NCBI RefSeq assembly: GCF_039528515.1
Contig: NZ_BAAALT010000076.1
Location: forward strand, 1-64,000
DNA length: 64,000 nucleotides
Origin: Luedemannella flava
GTDB taxonomy: Bacteria; Actinomycetota; Actinomycetes; Mycobacteriales; Micromonosporaceae
Reading direction: 5' to 3'
This document shows positions 48,452 through 57,200 of the stretch, in pieces. Each line of letters opens with the position of its first letter. Within the stretch, counting starts at the first letter, position 1. The position numbers and the translations under genes were made by a program. The notes below the pieces were generated by a model. That model searched no databases. It saw only the letters and a list, made by a program, of their open reading frames with translations, and had not been told where the DNA came from.

Positions 48452-48664
48452 TCAAGGACCCTGACCAGTACGGACGGCATTCTCGGCACCCACAGCGTCG
48501 ACGGTCCCGCCCCGCCGTTGATCGTCGGCCCGAAGCCAGGTACGCAGCGTCTCCCGGTTGACCCCGAGATCGTCGGCGATCTGCGCGATCGTCGCGCCCG
48601 GCCGAGACCGGTACAACGCGACCGCGTCCGCCTTGAACTGCGCGGGGTAGTGCTTGTTCACCAC
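48452..48664 (-). pseudogene. IS3-family OrfA fragment
   Basis: The frame encodes the OrfA helix-turn-helix (YPAQFKADAVALYRSRPGAT; IAQIADDLGVNRETLRTWLR) but then departs into unrelated residues and stops at 70, short of the usual length near 100. It runs into the neighbouring decayed transposase. The terminal repeat lies 50 nt upstream at 48714-48730. It is therefore the left end of a second, inversely oriented copy of the element seen at 44294-45280. Confidence 0.8.
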
Positions 48665-48713
48665 CGTGTTCCAGGACTCCTGTCCACCAGGACCATCACG
48701 ATCCCAGTTTCAA

Positions 48714-48730
48714 GTGTCCAAGATCAGGGG
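48714..48730 (-). repeat. left terminal inverted repeat of the second IS3 copy
   Basis: GTGTCCAAGATCAGGGG is identical to the right end at 45264-45280. It joins directly onto the cut universal-stress-protein frame, so it marks an IS insertion point. Confidence 0.7.
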
Positions 48731-49057
48731 GCAACTCCCGTCGCGTGGGACATCTTCTCCGGCTTTGGATCCGGGCCGCCGGTGGTCGACGGCGAAGATC
48801 TGGCCGACGCCGCACAACAATCGTTGGCCGGTGTTGTCGGAGAGGCATCCGCCGCATACCCCGATGTTGTGGTGCGGCAGCGGGTGCTGCGGGGTCATCC
48901 GGCTGCCGTGCTCATCGATGCGGCCAGTAGGGCGGACCTGTTGGTGGTCGGCAGCCACGGCCACGGCGGCTTCGTCGGGGCCCTGTTGGGTTCGGTCAGC
49001 CAGCACTGTGCCCACCACGCGACGTGCCCGGTTGTGGTGGTTCGCGCCGAGCGTTGA
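48727..49057 (+). pseudogene. universal stress protein, N-terminus removed by the IS
   Basis: The frame begins at the IS end and encodes only the C-terminal half of a Usp domain: DAAQQSLAGVVGEASAAYPD, RGHPAAVLIDAASRADLLVV and the ATP-binding loop GSHGHGGFVGALLGSVSQHC with HHATCPVVVVRAER. The N-terminal Rossmann strand with GVDGS is missing and is not found on the other side of the IS mosaic. The C-terminal motif matches the intact Usp at 61934 closely. Confidence 0.85.
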
Positions 49058-49620
49058 CCCATAGACGCCCTCGCCGCGCTGCCCGCTACGAGCCCGCTGC
49101 ACGACGTCGCAGACCGGACGCATCCTCAACCTGCATGAACACGACGCGCTGCTGCGCCAAGCCCGCCACGACTGGGCCACCCGCGACGATCTCACCACCG
49201 CCTACCGCCAACATCGGCCCTGATCAAGCTCGGCCTCACCCACCAGACCGGAACGTGGTCGCTGGCTTGACCTCCAGCCGCATCCGAGGCAGCCCGACCA
49301 GGACGTGGAAGGCAAACTCGTCGTCCAGCTTCGCGCTGTGACCCAACTCGCCGCAAGACGGCCTTGAGAAGGAAGCCTTCCCCGTCACCACTCGCCCCAC
49401 GCCACCCAAGAATCGGGACTGTTCAGGGGTTGAAGCGCTGGCCGGGCCTCGGCGCTGGCAGCGTTGTTCCCATCCGGGGCCTGCCCGCACGGATGTCGGC
49501 GTAGGGTCCCGTCTTTGAGGGCTGTGCCCGCCTCGCCCGGCGCAGCATGGCAGCCGACACCGACTGGTGTGACGGCGTCAGACGGGTACCGCCAGTTCCA
49601 AAGGGATGAGGAGACGTGCA
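49058..49620. other. 563-bp region without a supported gene
   Basis: Short frames exist on both strands, but none has consistent third-position GC bias, a plausible ribosome-binding site or a recognisable motif. It probably contains decayed sequence next to the IS-disrupted stress gene. The last 60 bp hold the promoter and GAGGAG ribosome-binding site for the SH3-like gene. Confidence 0.5.
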
Positions 49621-50037
49621 ATGCGCATGCCTATTCAAGTCGCAGCCGCGTTCGGAATGGCCGGCGTCCTGCTGGCTGGGTCATCCGCCGTCGCCCAGGC
49701 CGGCGGTACCGGGACGCCCCAGACCGGGGTGCCGAGACTCACCCCCGTCGCCGAGACGGAACATTCCGCACGTGCGTGCGGTGACACCGGGGCTAATCGT
49801 GACCATGGTGCCTTCGTCACATACAGAGGAAGAAGCTTCAACCTCCGGAGCGGTCCCAGTACCGCGTGCACCATCCGGGACGTGATCCGTTCCGGCGACC
49901 AACTGGACTACTACTGCTGGTCGGTTGGGGAGGGCGGCACCTGGACCTACCTCAGGGTTCGGAACACCGGTTTCCGGGGCTGGTCCAAGGACTCGATACT
50001 GCCTGGCAACGGCGCGGCGGTCACAGCCCGCTGCTGA
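49621..50037 (+). CDS. secreted SH3-like domain protein
   Basis: This 138-residue exported protein has a signal peptide (IQVAAAFGMAGVLLAGSSAV) likely cleaved after AQA. A single bacterial SH3 domain is at about residues 75-130: NLRSGPSTACTIRDVIRSGD and GWSKDSILPG. Four Cys may form two disulfides. GAGGAG lies 6 nt before the ATG at 49621; ATG 49606 is less well placed. SH3b domains often bind peptidoglycan or proteins. It overlaps the convergent cupin frame by about 90 nt. Confidence 0.8.
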   Translation: MRMPIQVAAAFGMAGVLLAGSSAVAQAGGTGTPQTGVPRLTPVAETEHSARACGDTGANRDHGAFVTYRGRSFNLRSGPSTACTIRDVIRSGDQLDYYCWSVGEGGTWTYLRVRNTGFRGWSKDSILPGNGAAVTARC

Positions 50038-50426
50038 CCCCACCGGCTCGGTCGGGCGCTACCGGTGCGCCGGACAATTATCGTCGTCCGGCGCACCGGT
50101 TTTCGGGTGACGAAGCGATCCGCCGGCCAGCCCTTGGGGGTGTAGTCCTCGTCGGCTAGCGGCTCGAGCCAGGTAGTGGGGTCCCCGCCGTCAGGCAAGG
50201 CCTCAACTATCGCCATATGGGCCATGAACGTGTCAACGGTCGCTCCGTGCCAGTGCTCTTTCTCTGGCGGGCATACGACGGTTTCGCCAGCGTGGATGCG
50301 AAGGAAACTCCCGTCGCGGGTGCCGACCAAACCGACCCCTTCAATGACGTGCAGAGTCTGGCCGAGCGTATGAGTGTGCCAGTGCGTGCGGGCACGCGGT
50401 GTGAACCGCACGAGCGCCATCGTCAT
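49947..50426 (-). CDS. cupin-domain protein, probably with altered ends
   Basis: The first 90 residues are a clear cupin: ALVRFTPRARTHWHTHTLGQ with the His metal ligands, LHVIEGVGLVGTRDG, and ETVVCPPEKEHWHGATVDTF with the fourth His. This is the (R)-mandelonitrile-lyase-like group. The usual N-terminal 30 residues are absent, with an in-frame stop just upstream. The C-terminal 45 residues run antisense through the SH3-like gene and do not look natural. A frameshift near residue 100 is likely, so this may be a pseudogene. Confidence 0.55.
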   Translation of the reverse strand: MTMALVRFTPRARTHWHTHTLGQTLHVIEGVGLVGTRDGSFLRIHAGETVVCPPEKEHWHGATVDTFMAHMAIVEALPDGGDPTTWLEPLADEDYTPKGWPADRFVTRKPVRRTTIIVRRTGSARPSRWGQQRAVTAAPLPGSIESLDQPRKPVFRTLR

Positions 50427-50801
50427 TCGTGGCGGGCCCGTCCTGTTGCATGTTCTCGACCTTCTTCAGCAGCGTCGAGGTCGCCACGATGACCAGTGCG
50501 CCCAGGTGTGACGTCAAAGGTCGGGGTGAACAACTCAACCGTAGGTCGGTCCATGTGAGCCCGCTGCCGGGACGTAGCCGGCTTGAACAGCTCCTCGCCG
50601 ATGGCCGGATCCAGCGCCTTGAACGATGGTCGGACACGCCCGAACTCTGGTGGTTCGAACTGCTGCCCAACCCGCTGGGCGCCTGCAATACATACGCCTC
50701 AACCATCGCGGCCGAACTGCCAGAGATTGCGCCCGCATAGTGATCGTTCGTCCGCGGTGGCGGTGGCTGCCCCAGGAAGCTCGTGACAGGAAGGCAGTTT
50801 C
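50427..50801. other. 375-bp region without a supported gene
   Basis: An open plus-strand frame (50429-50740) has poor coding character, and I found no family match. It may represent decayed sequence adjoining the truncated cupin gene. Confidence 0.4.
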
Positions 50802-50981
50802 GTGAATGATCTCGCGGACGTCGATCTCGAGTGCCTGCCCGAGCAGCAGGTTGAGCGGGTACGGATGCTGGTCGTTGGCGATGACTCCCAGTCACTTTCG
50901 GCGCGGCGGCGACACCGCCAACGGCGGCTGGGCTCCGACACCTGCACCGTCGACGGCGGCGACAGCACCAGCGGCTGCTAG
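50802..50981 (+). CDS. short ORF with a RiPP-precursor-like layout (speculative)
   Basis: A 59-residue frame opens with GTG 8 nt after AGGAAGG. The acidic N-terminal half (NDLADVDLECLPEQQVERVR) looks like a leader peptide, followed by a basic middle (RRRHRQRR) and a short C-terminus with two Cys and several Ser/Thr (DTCTVDGGDSTSGC). That pattern recalls lanthipeptide precursors. No modification enzyme is encoded in the window, so it would be an orphan, and chance cannot be excluded. Confidence 0.25.
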   Translation: MNDLADVDLECLPEQQVERVRMLVVGDDSQSLSARRRHRQRRLGSDTCTVDGGDSTSGC

Positions 50982-51121
50982 CCGCGCAACACCCGTGGGG
51001 TGGACGGCAACAGGCCCACCCCACGGTGATGCTGGCGTGGCCGGGCCCGTCGCGGGGATCGAGCAGGTCGCCGCCCGCCGCCTTCACTGCGGTCCGCCTG
51101 CGCCATACCTCAGCGGCGCGC

Positions 51122-52480
51122 TCACGGTGCCCGTCCGGCTGTCTTGCCGGCTGGGAGGCGGCTGCTGAACCAGTCGCGGGCCAGTTCGGCGGCGGCCTGC
51201 AGGGTGCCGGGTTCCTCGAATAGGTGGGTCGCGCCCGGCACCACCGCGAGCTGGTGCTCGCAGCGCAGCCTCGCGGCGGCAGCCTGGTTGAGCTCTAGCA
51301 CGGCGCTGTCCAGGCCGCCCACGACGAGCAGTGTCGGCGCCTGTACCAGGCTCAGCCGGGGCGCGGCCAGGTCCGGTCGGCCGCCGCGGGACACCACGGC
51401 GGCGATACCTGCGTCCGGTTCCGCGGCGGCCCATAGCGCGGCCGCGGCGCCGGTGCTGGCACCGAACAGGCCGATAGGCAGACGCGCGGTGGCGGGCCCG
51501 TCGCGAGCCCAGGCCAAGGTCCCACCCAGCCGGCCGGCGAGCAGCTCGATGTCGAATACGTTGACCCGGTCGGCCTCCTCGTGCACGGTAAGCAGGTCGA
51601 ACAGCAGCGTGCCTAAACCTGCGTCGTTGAGGACGGCCGCGACATAGCGGTTGCGCGGGCTGTGGCGGCTGCTGCCGCTGCCGTGGACGAAAACCACGAG
51701 CCCGGCGGCGCCCGAAGGCAACGTGAGCCGGCCCGCCAGTCGTGTGCCGCCTGCCGTGACGGTGACGTCGGTGTCCAGGCCCGGCGGGTCGGAAACGTCG
51801 CCGACCGGGTCACCGGGCGTCGTCGTTTCCGACCCAGTGGTGGTTCTGTCTGCTACCTGTTGAAGCAACGCCGTGACCTCGTCGTCGGTCGTCGCCCGGA
51901 AGTCGTCGTAGAACTGGCCGACCGCGGCGAAGTACGCGGGCGTCTCCACGCAGACCACATCGTCGGCCACGTGGGACAGCTGCTCCACGGCCGACGGCGC
52001 GGCGACCGGCACGGCCAGTACCACCCGTGCCGCGCCATGGGCGCGCGCGACCTCGACCGCCGCGCGGGCCGTCGCCCCGGTGGCGATGCCGTCGTCGACG
52101 AGCACGGCCGTGCGCCCATCCAGCGGCACGCGGGGGCGTACCCCGCGGAAGCGACGTACCCGGTCGTCGACCTCGGTACGTTCGTGCCGCTCGACGGCGG
52201 CCAGTTCGCGCTCGCCGACGCGGGCCGTGCGCAGGACGTCGCGGTTGAGCACGAGCGCACCGTCTTCACCGACGGCGCCCATGGCTACCTCGGGCTGGAA
52301 GGGAACCCCTAGCTTGCGCACCACGATGACGTCCAGCGGCGCGTCGAGTGCGCGGGCGACCTGGGCGGCCACGGGTACGCCGCCGCGGGGCAGGCCGAGC
52401 ACGACGACATCGGTCCCGCGCAGGTGCTCCAGCCGTCGGGCCAGCCGCCGGCCGGCGTCGCTGCGATCAAGAAACGACAT
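51122..52480 (-). CDS. phosphoribosyltransferase domain fused to alpha/beta-hydrolase
   Basis: This is a 452-residue fusion. Residues 1-210 are a type-I phosphoribosyltransferase with VVVLGLPRGGVPVAAQVA, VVRKLGVPFQPEVAMGAV and the PRPP loop AVLVDDGIATGATARAA. Residues about 235-445 are a dienelactone-hydrolase-like alpha/beta-hydrolase with FVHGSGSSRHSPRNRYVA, nucleophile Ser in GLFGASTGAAAAL, an Asp in VVGGLDSAV and His in GATHLFEEPG. The same architecture occurs in the mycobacterial DosR-regulon protein Rv0571c. Neither substrate is known. The ATG is at 52480. Confidence 0.9.
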   Translation of the reverse strand: MSFLDRSDAGRRLARRLEHLRGTDVVVLGLPRGGVPVAAQVARALDAPLDVIVVRKLGVPFQPEVAMGAVGEDGALVLNRDVLRTARVGERELAAVERHERTEVDDRVRRFRGVRPRVPLDGRTAVLVDDGIATGATARAAVEVARAHGAARVVLAVPVAAPSAVEQLSHVADDVVCVETPAYFAAVGQFYDDFRATTDDEVTALLQQVADRTTTGSETTTPGDPVGDVSDPPGLDTDVTVTAGGTRLAGRLTLPSGAAGLVVFVHGSGSSRHSPRNRYVAAVLNDAGLGTLLFDLLTVHEEADRVNVFDIELLAGRLGGTLAWARDGPATARLPIGLFGASTGAAAALWAAAEPDAGIAAVVSRGGRPDLAAPRLSLVQAPTLLVVGGLDSAVLELNQAAAARLRCEHQLAVVPGATHLFEEPGTLQAAAELARDWFSSRLPAGKTAGRAP

Positions 52481-52880
52481 CGCCTCACCTCACCGCCACC
52501 CGGGTTCGTCATCGTCCAGTGTCCTGCTCACACCCCGGCGGCAGCGTGGGAATACACGACCATGAAACGCGGATACGGGCGGGCTGACGTCGGCGGGGTG
52601 CCGACCCAGGGTGGGCCGAAGTGGGGTCGACGACGTGGACGGCGGGGGCACCGGCGGCATCGAGTCCGGCTGGCTTGCGCCGCCCCGAGCGGCTGTCAGT
52701 TTCACCGCGCAGCCGAGTCGAAACCCCAGCATAATCGGGCTGCAAGTCCAATATTGATCATCGGTTGGACCACTTGTGTGGGTGACCGACGACGCCATCG
52801 ACACGTAGTGGAGTCGCCCCAGCGGCCGGGACAGTCGTCTGTGTGGGGCCGCGTGACGCCATGAATCGGAGTAGGCCCTT
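52481..52880. other. 400-bp intergenic region between divergent genes
   Basis: This region separates the PRT-hydrolase fusion and the glycosyltransferase. Around 52740-52800 it is comparatively AT-rich (CAATATTGATCAT), consistent with promoters. I looked for a DosR-type GGGAC/GTCCC palindrome and found none. Short frames on both strands look spurious. Confidence 0.5.
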
Positions 52881-54221
52881 ATGCCTAAAGCCGTTGATGT
52901 CGCGGTCAGTGTGGCGCTCTCCGATGCGGGGGAGGCGACCCGGGCGGTCGCGCTCGCCCGTGCGCTGCGTGAGCGGCGCCCGGCCGACCACGACGTGCGT
53001 ATCTGCTTCCTATCGGGGGGCAGCCGCTTTGAACCCATGATCGAGGCGGCCGGCTTCTCCGTCGTCGCCTGCGAGCCGCGGGTGGCGGGCCGCAGCATCG
53101 CGGAGGATCTTCAGTGGGAACTGCCGGAACTGGTCGGTTCGACGGAGATCGCCGCCGCGTTCCTCGGCGGCCAGCTGGACGCGCTGCGTGCTGTCCGACC
53201 GGACGTCGTCCTGCACGGCATGTGGCCGTTCGGCAGTCTGGCGGCCCGGCTGATCGGCGTGCCGACGATCGCCTTCCTGCCGCTGCCCCTGCATCGGGCC
53301 TGTGTGACGGGCGGCCTTTTGGTCGACGTGCCCGATCCGGTGCCCGTGCTGCCCCGTCTCCCGCGACCGGTTCGGCGCATGATCGCCCGGGTCGGTGCGC
53401 CCATGATGACGAGAGCCCCGATCTTCCGCCAGCTTCGGCTGGGCGCCGCGGCGGCGGCGTTCGGCTGGCCGAACGAGGGGCCGCTGAGCTTCTTCGACGC
53501 CCTGCGGGCTGACCTGACCCTGGTGACGGACCTGCCGTCGTTTCACGAGCGCTACGAGGTGCCTGCGGGATTCGCGGTGACCGGGCCGTTGTTCGCTGAC
53601 ACCTGGATGGCCGCGCAGCTAGGTTCCCCGGATCTCGATCCGGAGGTGGCCGCCGCGTTATCGGACGGGGGCCGTCCGGCGGTGTTGGTGACCATGGGTA
53701 GCTCCGGGACCCCGGACGTGCTGGTTGAGGCGATCCGCGCCGTGGCTGCGCCGGTGCGTGCGGGCGCCGAGGGCGCGGCAGAGGAGGAGTACAACGTCGT
53801 GGTCCTTGCCCCACCGGCGGTCTGTTCGCTGGCGGAGGCGCAGGCGGCCGTGCGGAGTCATCGGGCTCTGGTCACAGATAGGTTCATTCCGGCCCTGGCG
53901 GCGAGCCGGTTGGCGGACGTGGTGGTGAGCCACGGCGGGCAGGGCACGGTGCAGACCGCACTGGCCACCGGTACTCCGATCGTCGGTGTCGGACTGCAAC
54001 TTGAGCAGCAGATCAATCTGGACCACGTGATGGACGCGGGGGCCGGGATCCGCATCCAACGGCACAGGTGGCGGGCACCGGTCATCCGGCATGCCGTGCG
54101 GTCGGTTGTGGGCAACAGGTCCTACCGACGCCATGCCGAGGAGCTGGCGCAGGCCATGCGCACGATGGACGGTGCCGCTACGGCCGCTGACCGGATGTGG
54201 GAGTTCCTGGCGAAACAGTGA
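52881..54221 (+). CDS. UGT-type glycosyltransferase (GT1, GT-B fold)
   Basis: This is a 446-residue protein. The N-terminal half starts VAVSVALSDAGEATRAVALA (acceptor domain). The C-terminal half has the nucleotide-sugar signature LADVVVSHGGQGTVQTALAT followed by GTPIVGVGLQLEQQINLDHV and AGAGIRIQR. This resembles macrolide and lipid glycosyltransferases using UDP- or dTDP-sugars. The ATG at 52881 has only a weak ribosome-binding site. It stands alone on the plus strand between stress-type genes. Confidence 0.9.
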   Translation: MPKAVDVAVSVALSDAGEATRAVALARALRERRPADHDVRICFLSGGSRFEPMIEAAGFSVVACEPRVAGRSIAEDLQWELPELVGSTEIAAAFLGGQLDALRAVRPDVVLHGMWPFGSLAARLIGVPTIAFLPLPLHRACVTGGLLVDVPDPVPVLPRLPRPVRRMIARVGAPMMTRAPIFRQLRLGAAAAAFGWPNEGPLSFFDALRADLTLVTDLPSFHERYEVPAGFAVTGPLFADTWMAAQLGSPDLDPEVAAALSDGGRPAVLVTMGSSGTPDVLVEAIRAVAAPVRAGAEGAAEEEYNVVVLAPPAVCSLAEAQAAVRSHRALVTDRFIPALAASRLADVVVSHGGQGTVQTALATGTPIVGVGLQLEQQINLDHVMDAGAGIRIQRHRWRAPVIRHAVRSVVGNRSYRRHAEELAQAMRTMDGAATAADRMWEFLAKQ

Positions 54222-54224
54222 GTC

Positions 54225-54610
54225 CGGTCCTGTTCAACCAGGCCGCCCGTCACCAGCGCGTCCCCGATCAAGGTCGCCACCAACGGGACGGGCGACCAGC
54301 CGGACCGATGATCAAGCGCGCAGAACGACATCAACGCCGGCATCAGAAGGAACGCGAGAACGATTAGTACTTTCTGCACCGGCCTGGTCGCCTGCCCGAC
54401 CTTCATGCGTCGCTCGATCGCGGCCGGATCGCTGACCACGAGGTAGATCGTGGGACCCGCCGTCGCGGCGGCGTAGACGCCGATAAAGACCCCACGCCTG
54501 CCACTAGTCGAACGTCCCCGCCGGTAGGAAGAGCACCAGCCCGAAAACACCCCTGCCAGCGACAACACCGCGGTCTTCGTACCGGTCCGCATTGGCCAAA
54601 CCTTCGCCAT
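54225..54610 (-). pseudogene. decayed isoprenylcysteine-methyltransferase-like membrane gene
   Basis: The frame includes AAIERRMKVGQATRPVQKVL and PALMSFCALDHRSGWSPVPL, typical of NnrU/isoprenylcysteine-carboxyl-methyltransferase-like proteins. In the adjoining frame LVLFLPAGTFD is followed by a TAG and then WQAWG, exactly where such proteins continue, so the start region carries an in-frame stop and frameshift. The C-terminal third (after DALVTGGLV) is frame-shifted or missing and overlaps the glycosyltransferase end. Confidence 0.7.
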
Positions 54611-54649
54611 GTGCCAGTGGGGGCAGCCGCCGGGTGGGCTTGCGGCCGC

Positions 54650-54892
54650 TCAGGCCGGCGTGGACAGGAACGCGACGGCCTGGCGGAGCGTCGCCAGCCT
54701 CGGGTAGTCGTCCTCGTCGATGCGGTGTCCGGTGCGTGCGCTGAGAAGTTCGACCAGTTGGAGGAAGTCCAGCGAGTCGAGGTTGAGCGTTTCGCGCAGG
54801 TCGGCGTCGGGGGCCAGGGCGGCCAGGTCGGCGTCCGGCGCGATCTCGTGCAGGGCGGTGCGGATGAGACGTTCGGTGTCGTCGGGTGTCAT
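54650..54892 (-). CDS. acyl carrier protein
   Basis: This is an 80-residue four-helix carrier protein with the phosphopantetheine serine in LNLDSLDFLQLVELLSAR (about residue 39). It is the last gene of the seven-gene operon, with its ATG overlapping the E2 stop (ATGA). A carrier protein behind a 2-oxoacid dehydrogenase complex is unusual and suggests the acyl product is moved to a carrier-bound form. Confidence 0.92.
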   Translation of the reverse strand: MTPDDTERLIRTALHEIAPDADLAALAPDADLRETLNLDSLDFLQLVELLSARTGHRIDEDDYPRLATLRQAVAFLSTPA

Positions 54893-56229
54893 AGCTGTTC
54901 CGGTTGTTGCAGGAGGTCGTTGACGGTGGTGAGGTAGCGGGCGCCGGTGGCGCCGTCGGTGACGCGGTGGTCGGCGGCGAGGCTCATGGTCACGGTGGGG
55001 CGTACGCCGAGCATGCCGGCCACGGCCCAGGGCCGGTCGGTGACGCGGCCGAACCCGACGAGGGCGACCTGCGGTGGGTAGATGACGCCGAGAAATGATT
55101 CGACGCCCTGGTCGCCGAGGTTGGACACGGTGATGGTGGGGTCGGCGAGTTCGGCGCGGTGCAGCCGTCCGGCCCGGGTACGGGCCACGAGGTCTTTCAG
55201 GCGTGCCATGAGTTCGGCGAGCGTGAGCTGGTCGGCGTGGTGGATGGCGGGTGCGACGAGGCCGCCGCCGCGCAGGGAGATCGCGATGCCGAGGTGGACG
55301 GCGTCGGCGCGGGTTAACTGGTCGTCGGCGTAGAAGCCGTTGAGATCGGGGACAGCGGTCAGCCCACGGGCGGCGGCTTTGAGCAGCGCCGCGGCGGGGA
55401 TGAGGCGTTCGGGTACGGGCAGGTCGCAGTTGCGGGCCCGCAGGTGGTCCACGAGGGCGGCCAGGTCGATCGTCTCGGTCAGGTAATAGTGCGGGATCTC
55501 CCGTTTGGAGCGGGCCATGAGCGCCGCGATGGTCTGCCGCATGGCGGCCGTCCGGTCGCCGCCGGTCGCCGCGGCAGCCGGGCGGGCCGGAACTGGCGTC
55601 GGGGCGACAGGTTCGGTGGCAGGGACGCCGGCGACCCGGGCGGCCGCGGCCTGGCGTACGTCCTCGGCCGCGATGGCGCCGCCGCTACCGGTGCCGACGA
55701 CGGTGGCCAGGTCAAGCCCCAGTTCGGTGGCGAGCCGTCGGGCCAGCGGTGACGCGCGTACCCGGCGAGGTTCATGATCGCCGGTCGGCGGCGGTGGCGC
55801 CGCGGGGTGGCTCGCGGCCTCGACATCGGCACGGGTGACGCGGCCGCCAGGCCCGGTGCCGTGCACGTGGGCCAGGTCGACGTGTTCAACGTCAGCCTGG
55901 TGGCGTACCAGCGGCGACGTGACCGGCGACGCCTCCGTCGCCGCCGTCTGGGCGGCCGGTGCCGCTGGGACCGCTATCGCCGCGGCTTCCGGCGTGTCCG
56001 AGGTGATGAGGGCGAGGGGCTCGCCGACCGGTACCCGGGTGCCAGGCTGGACGAGCAGTTGGTCGACGACGCCGGTGTCGAAGCATTCGACTTCGATGGC
56101 GGCCTTGGACGTGTCGACGACGGCGACGATGTCGCCGTGTCGCACGTGGTCGCCGGGGTGGACGAGCCATTCCAGGAGGACGCCGGAGTCCATGTCGGCG
56201 CCGAGTGCCGGCATGCGGAACTCGGCCAT
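54889..56229 (-). CDS. 2-oxoacid dehydrogenase E2, dihydrolipoamide acyltransferase
   Basis: The 446-residue protein comprises a lipoyl domain (residues 1-75; lipoyl Lys in VAVVDTSKAAIEVECF), an Ala/Pro linker, two peripheral-subunit-binding-type segments (SPLVRHQADVEHVDLAHVHG; ASPLARRLATELGLDLATVV followed by GTGSGGAI), and a C-terminal catalytic domain with MSLAADHRVTDGATGARYL. The catalytic motif reads DHRVTDG, a variant of the usual DHRxxDG. It transfers the acyl group from lipoate to CoA. It lies 2 nt after the E1-beta stop. Confidence 0.92.
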   Translation of the reverse strand: MAEFRMPALGADMDSGVLLEWLVHPGDHVRHGDIVAVVDTSKAAIEVECFDTGVVDQLLVQPGTRVPVGEPLALITSDTPEAAAIAVPAAPAAQTAATEASPVTSPLVRHQADVEHVDLAHVHGTGPGGRVTRADVEAASHPAAPPPPTGDHEPRRVRASPLARRLATELGLDLATVVGTGSGGAIAAEDVRQAAAARVAGVPATEPVAPTPVPARPAAAATGGDRTAAMRQTIAALMARSKREIPHYYLTETIDLAALVDHLRARNCDLPVPERLIPAAALLKAAARGLTAVPDLNGFYADDQLTRADAVHLGIAISLRGGGLVAPAIHHADQLTLAELMARLKDLVARTRAGRLHRAELADPTITVSNLGDQGVESFLGVIYPPQVALVGFGRVTDRPWAVAGMLGVRPTVTMSLAADHRVTDGATGARYLTTVNDLLQQPEQL

Positions 56230-56231
56230 GG

Positions 56232-57200
56232 TCAACTCACCGCCTGCCGGGCCGCGGCAACGACGTCGTCGGGCTGCGGCAGCGCGGCTTGTTCGAGGTG
56301 GTGGGCGTACGGGACGGGTACCTCGGCCGAGCAGACCCGGGCGACGGGCGCGTCGAGGTCGTAGAGCGCCTGTTCGCTGATGCGGGCGCTGATCTCGGCG
56401 GCGATGCCTCCGGAGCGCCAACCCTCGTCGACGATGACGGCCCGGTGGGTGCGTCCGACCGAGCCGAGGATGGTGGCGTCGTCGAGCGGACGCAGGGTGC
56501 GGAGGTCGATGACCTCGGCGTCGACGCCCTCGGCGGCGAGGTCGTCGGCGGCCGCGAGCGCGGTGGCGAGCGTGCCGCCGTACGCGATGACGGTCACGTC
56601 GCGGCCGGTGCGCCGTACCGCGGCGGTGTCGATGTCCACGTCGGAGCCGTCCGTGTCGCCCGTGACGTTGTAGAGGCCGCCGTGTTCGAAGATGAGCACC
56701 GGGTCGGGGCACTGCAGTGCTGGCCACAGCATGCCGCGGGCGTCGTCGACGGTGGCCGGGGTGAGGATGCGCAGCCCGGGTATGTGCGCGTACCAGCCTT
56801 CGAGGCTGTGTGAGTGCTGGGCGGCGAGTTGCCGGCCCGCGCCGGTGGTCATGCGGATGACCAGGGGGACGTTGAACTGGCCGCCGGACATGTGCAGCAG
56901 GGTGGCGGCGTTGTTCATGATCTGGTCGAGCGCGAGCAGGCTGAAGTTGACCGTCATGATCTCGACGATGGGTCGCAGCCCGCCCAGCGCGGCGCCGATT
57001 CCGGCGCCGACGAACGCCGACTCCGACAGGGGAGTGTCGCGGACGCGGTCGGGCCCGAACTCCTCCAGTAGGCCCAGGCTGACGCCGAAGGCGCCGCCGT
57101 AGGGGCCGACGTCCTCGCCCATGAGGAAGACGCGCTCGTCGCGTCGCATGGCGTCGCGGATCGCCTCGCGCACCGCTTCCCGGTAGGTCAGTTGGGTCAT
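56232..57200 (-). CDS. 2-oxoacid dehydrogenase E1 component, beta subunit
   Basis: This is a 322-residue transketolase-like beta subunit: TYREAVREAIRDAMRRDERV, FLMGEDVGPYGGAFGVSLGL, DTPLSESAFVGAGIGAALGG and QHSHSLEGWYAHIPGLRILT. It has the QHSxxxExxxxHxPGL pattern of pyruvate/acetoin-type E1-beta. The C-terminal domain includes AVIVDEGWRSGGIAAEISAR. It partners E1-alpha, encoded immediately upstream with a 4-nt overlap. Confidence 0.94.
   Translation of the reverse strand: MTQLTYREAVREAIRDAMRRDERVFLMGEDVGPYGGAFGVSLGLLEEFGPDRVRDTPLSESAFVGAGIGAALGGLRPIVEIMTVNFSLLALDQIMNNAATLLHMSGGQFNVPLVIRMTTGAGRQLAAQHSHSLEGWYAHIPGLRILTPATVDDARGMLWPALQCPDPVLIFEHGGLYNVTGDTDGSDVDIDTAAVRRTGRDVTVIAYGGTLATALAAADDLAAEGVDAEVIDLRTLRPLDDATILGSVGRTHRAVIVDEGWRSGGIAAEISARISEQALYDLDAPVARVCSAEVPVPYAHHLEQAALPQPDDVVAAARQAVS

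Noticed and set aside
50341..51087. 248-codon minus-strand frame between the cupin and the PRT-hydrolase gene
   Set aside because: It is Ser/Arg/Pro-rich with no motif, and its end overlaps the cupin start region in another frame.
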